This document shows, piece by piece, positions 7,329 through 7,719 of a stretch of DNA of 7,719 nucleotides. Each line of letters begins with the position of its first letter. The stretch's first letter is position 1. The notes beneath the pieces are model-generated. The model was given only the letters and a program-made list of their open reading frames with translations, was not told where the DNA came from and did no database searches. Origin of the DNA: an uncultured Collinsella sp. (lineage in GTDB: Bacteria > Actinomycetota > Coriobacteriia > Coriobacteriales > Coriobacteriaceae); NCBI GenBank assembly GCA_902479095.1, contig CABSNL010000078.1, forward strand, positions 1-7,719. Direction: 5' to 3'. Position numbers and translations under genes: made by a program.

Positions 7329-7366
7329 AAGGCAAAGGCGTCGGAGCCCGTCACGGCTCCGACGCC
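7328..7366 (-). terminator. Intrinsic terminator of the DUF4097-like gene
   Basis: A perfect 12-bp GC-rich inverted repeat (GGCGTCGGAGCC at 7337-7348 with its complement at 7355-7366) encloses a 6-base loop. On the minus strand it is followed by TTTGCCTTT, a broken T-tract. It lies about 50 bases after the stop of the minus-strand gene at 7415, and the plus-strand side has no T-run. Termination of minus-strand transcription therefore fits best. Confidence 0.8.
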
Positions 7367-7414
7367 TCCATCAAACAGCGCAGCTATGGTATATAAGTCT
7401 TCGATAACCGCCCG

Positions 7415-7695
7415 TCACTCTGAATTAAATGACATGTCGCCCGAACCGACCTCAAAACGATACGTAGCAGACTTATCGCCGTTATCGAATTCAAGATTCA
7501 AAATGGTCTCGCCGTCGTAGCCAAGCGGAAGGAAATCGCTCTCGAAGTCGCCGCTGCCCAAGGTGAGGCCCGCCTTAAAGCCCGTCGAGTTCGGAACCAT
7601 CATCTCCACATCGCCCGAGCCCACACTCACGTCCATCGACTTCGCGGGGGCCTGGTAGAGCTCGAACGTCACATCGCCCGAACCGACCTCAGCAC
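7415..7695 (-). CDS. DUF4097-like repeat protein, C-terminal fragment (cut by contig end)
   Basis: The frame is open from the contig end to the TGA at 7417-7415, giving 92 genomic residues. An internal GTG at 7672 could be taken as a start, but the frame continues through it, and the first upstream stop falls inside the sequencing adapter. The gene is therefore 5'-truncated, not short. The visible protein has four GSGD turns (residues 4-7, 25-28, 46-49, 83-86), each flanked by short alternating hydrophobic strands such as FEVGSGDMSF and LTLGSGDFESDF. This pattern is typical of the beta-helix 'putative adhesin' DUF4097/DUF2807-type domains, often found at the end of membrane-associated proteins. 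No signal or membrane segment can be judged because the N-terminus is missing. Exact function unknown. The terminator at 7328-7366 ends this transcription unit before elp3. Confidence 0.75.
7437..7454 (-). repeat. Direct repeat copy 1 (18 bp) coding for a GSGD turn
   Basis: TCGCCCGAACCGACCTCA (plus-strand sense) is identical to the copy at 7674-7691. Both encode EVGSGD in the same frame of the DUF4097-like gene, consistent with internal duplication of a beta-helix rung. Confidence 0.8.
7674..7691 (-). repeat. Direct repeat copy 2 (18 bp) coding for a GSGD turn
   Basis: This is the second exact copy of the 18-base repeat, 237 bases from the first and just four bases inside the genomic end. 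It codes for EVGSGD at the start of the visible protein fragment. Confidence 0.8.
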
Positions 7696-7719
7696 CTGTC
7701 TCTTATACACATCTGACGC
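7696..7719. other. Nextera/Tn5 sequencing adapter left on the contig end
   Basis: CTGTCTCTTATACACATCT at 7696-7714 is the 19-bp Tn5 mosaic end used in Nextera libraries. The next bases, GACGC, continue into the known Nextera read adapter rather than into a transposon. It is not part of the genome, and any frame or stop read in it is artificial. Confidence 0.97.

Noticed and set aside
6201..7520. A 439-codon open frame on the plus strand opposite elp3 and the terminator
   Set aside because: It runs through the terminator hairpin and opposite two supported genes, and its protein has no domain pattern.
7696..7714. Genuine Tn5-family transposon end
   Set aside because: The bases after the mosaic end match the commercial adapter, it lies exactly at the sequence end, and no transposase or target duplication is present.

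Overview
The window is a GC-rich, densely coded bacterial segment with GTG starts and AGGAGG-type ribosome binding sites. Its gene content and protein flavour suggest a gut actinobacterium of the class Coriobacteriia, Collinsella-like. That assignment is recall-based inference; there is no rRNA or marker gene here to prove it. The right-hand end is not genomic: positions 7696-7719 are Nextera (Tn5 mosaic end) sequencing adapter, so this is the raw end of a draft contig and the last gene is cut there.

Left half, plus strand (1-4503): three genes in a row. First is the C-terminal part of a TerB-C domain protein, cut by the window start. It overlaps by 8 bases a BrxD-family P-loop ATPase (DUF2791). 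After 116 bases containing a perfect 12-bp inverted repeat comes an 814-residue Lhr-like superfamily II helicase of the BrxHI type. BrxD and BrxHI are best known from type 2 BREX phage-defence loci. TerB-N/TerB-C proteins are linked by comparative genomics to stress and DNA-processing or defence systems. A TerB-C + BrxD ATPase + Lhr-type helicase set, with no Pgl/BREX methylase or phosphatase gene visible here, is the most interesting system in the window. It is a candidate DNA-sensing or DNA-processing module whose biochemistry is, to my knowledge, not settled.

Right half, minus strand (7695 down to 4530): a truncated DUF4097-like repeat protein at the contig end, an intrinsic terminator, then a two-gene unit. 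That unit is a bacterial Elp3 (radical SAM + GNAT tRNA wobble-uridine modification enzyme) and a membrane-anchored spermidine-synthase-fold protein whose ATG directly abuts the elp3 stop codon. A TACAAT -10 element sits exactly six bases before the elp3 ATG, which predicts a leaderless mRNA. The spermidine-synthase-like protein lacks residues expected in the polyamine site, so its substrate is open.

The two halves converge tail to tail with only 26 bases between the stop codons and no convincing terminator. I saw no tRNA, rRNA, CRISPR array, insertion sequence or replication origin. Apart from the 116-base gap between brxD and the helicase, there is no non-coding stretch longer than 100 bases.
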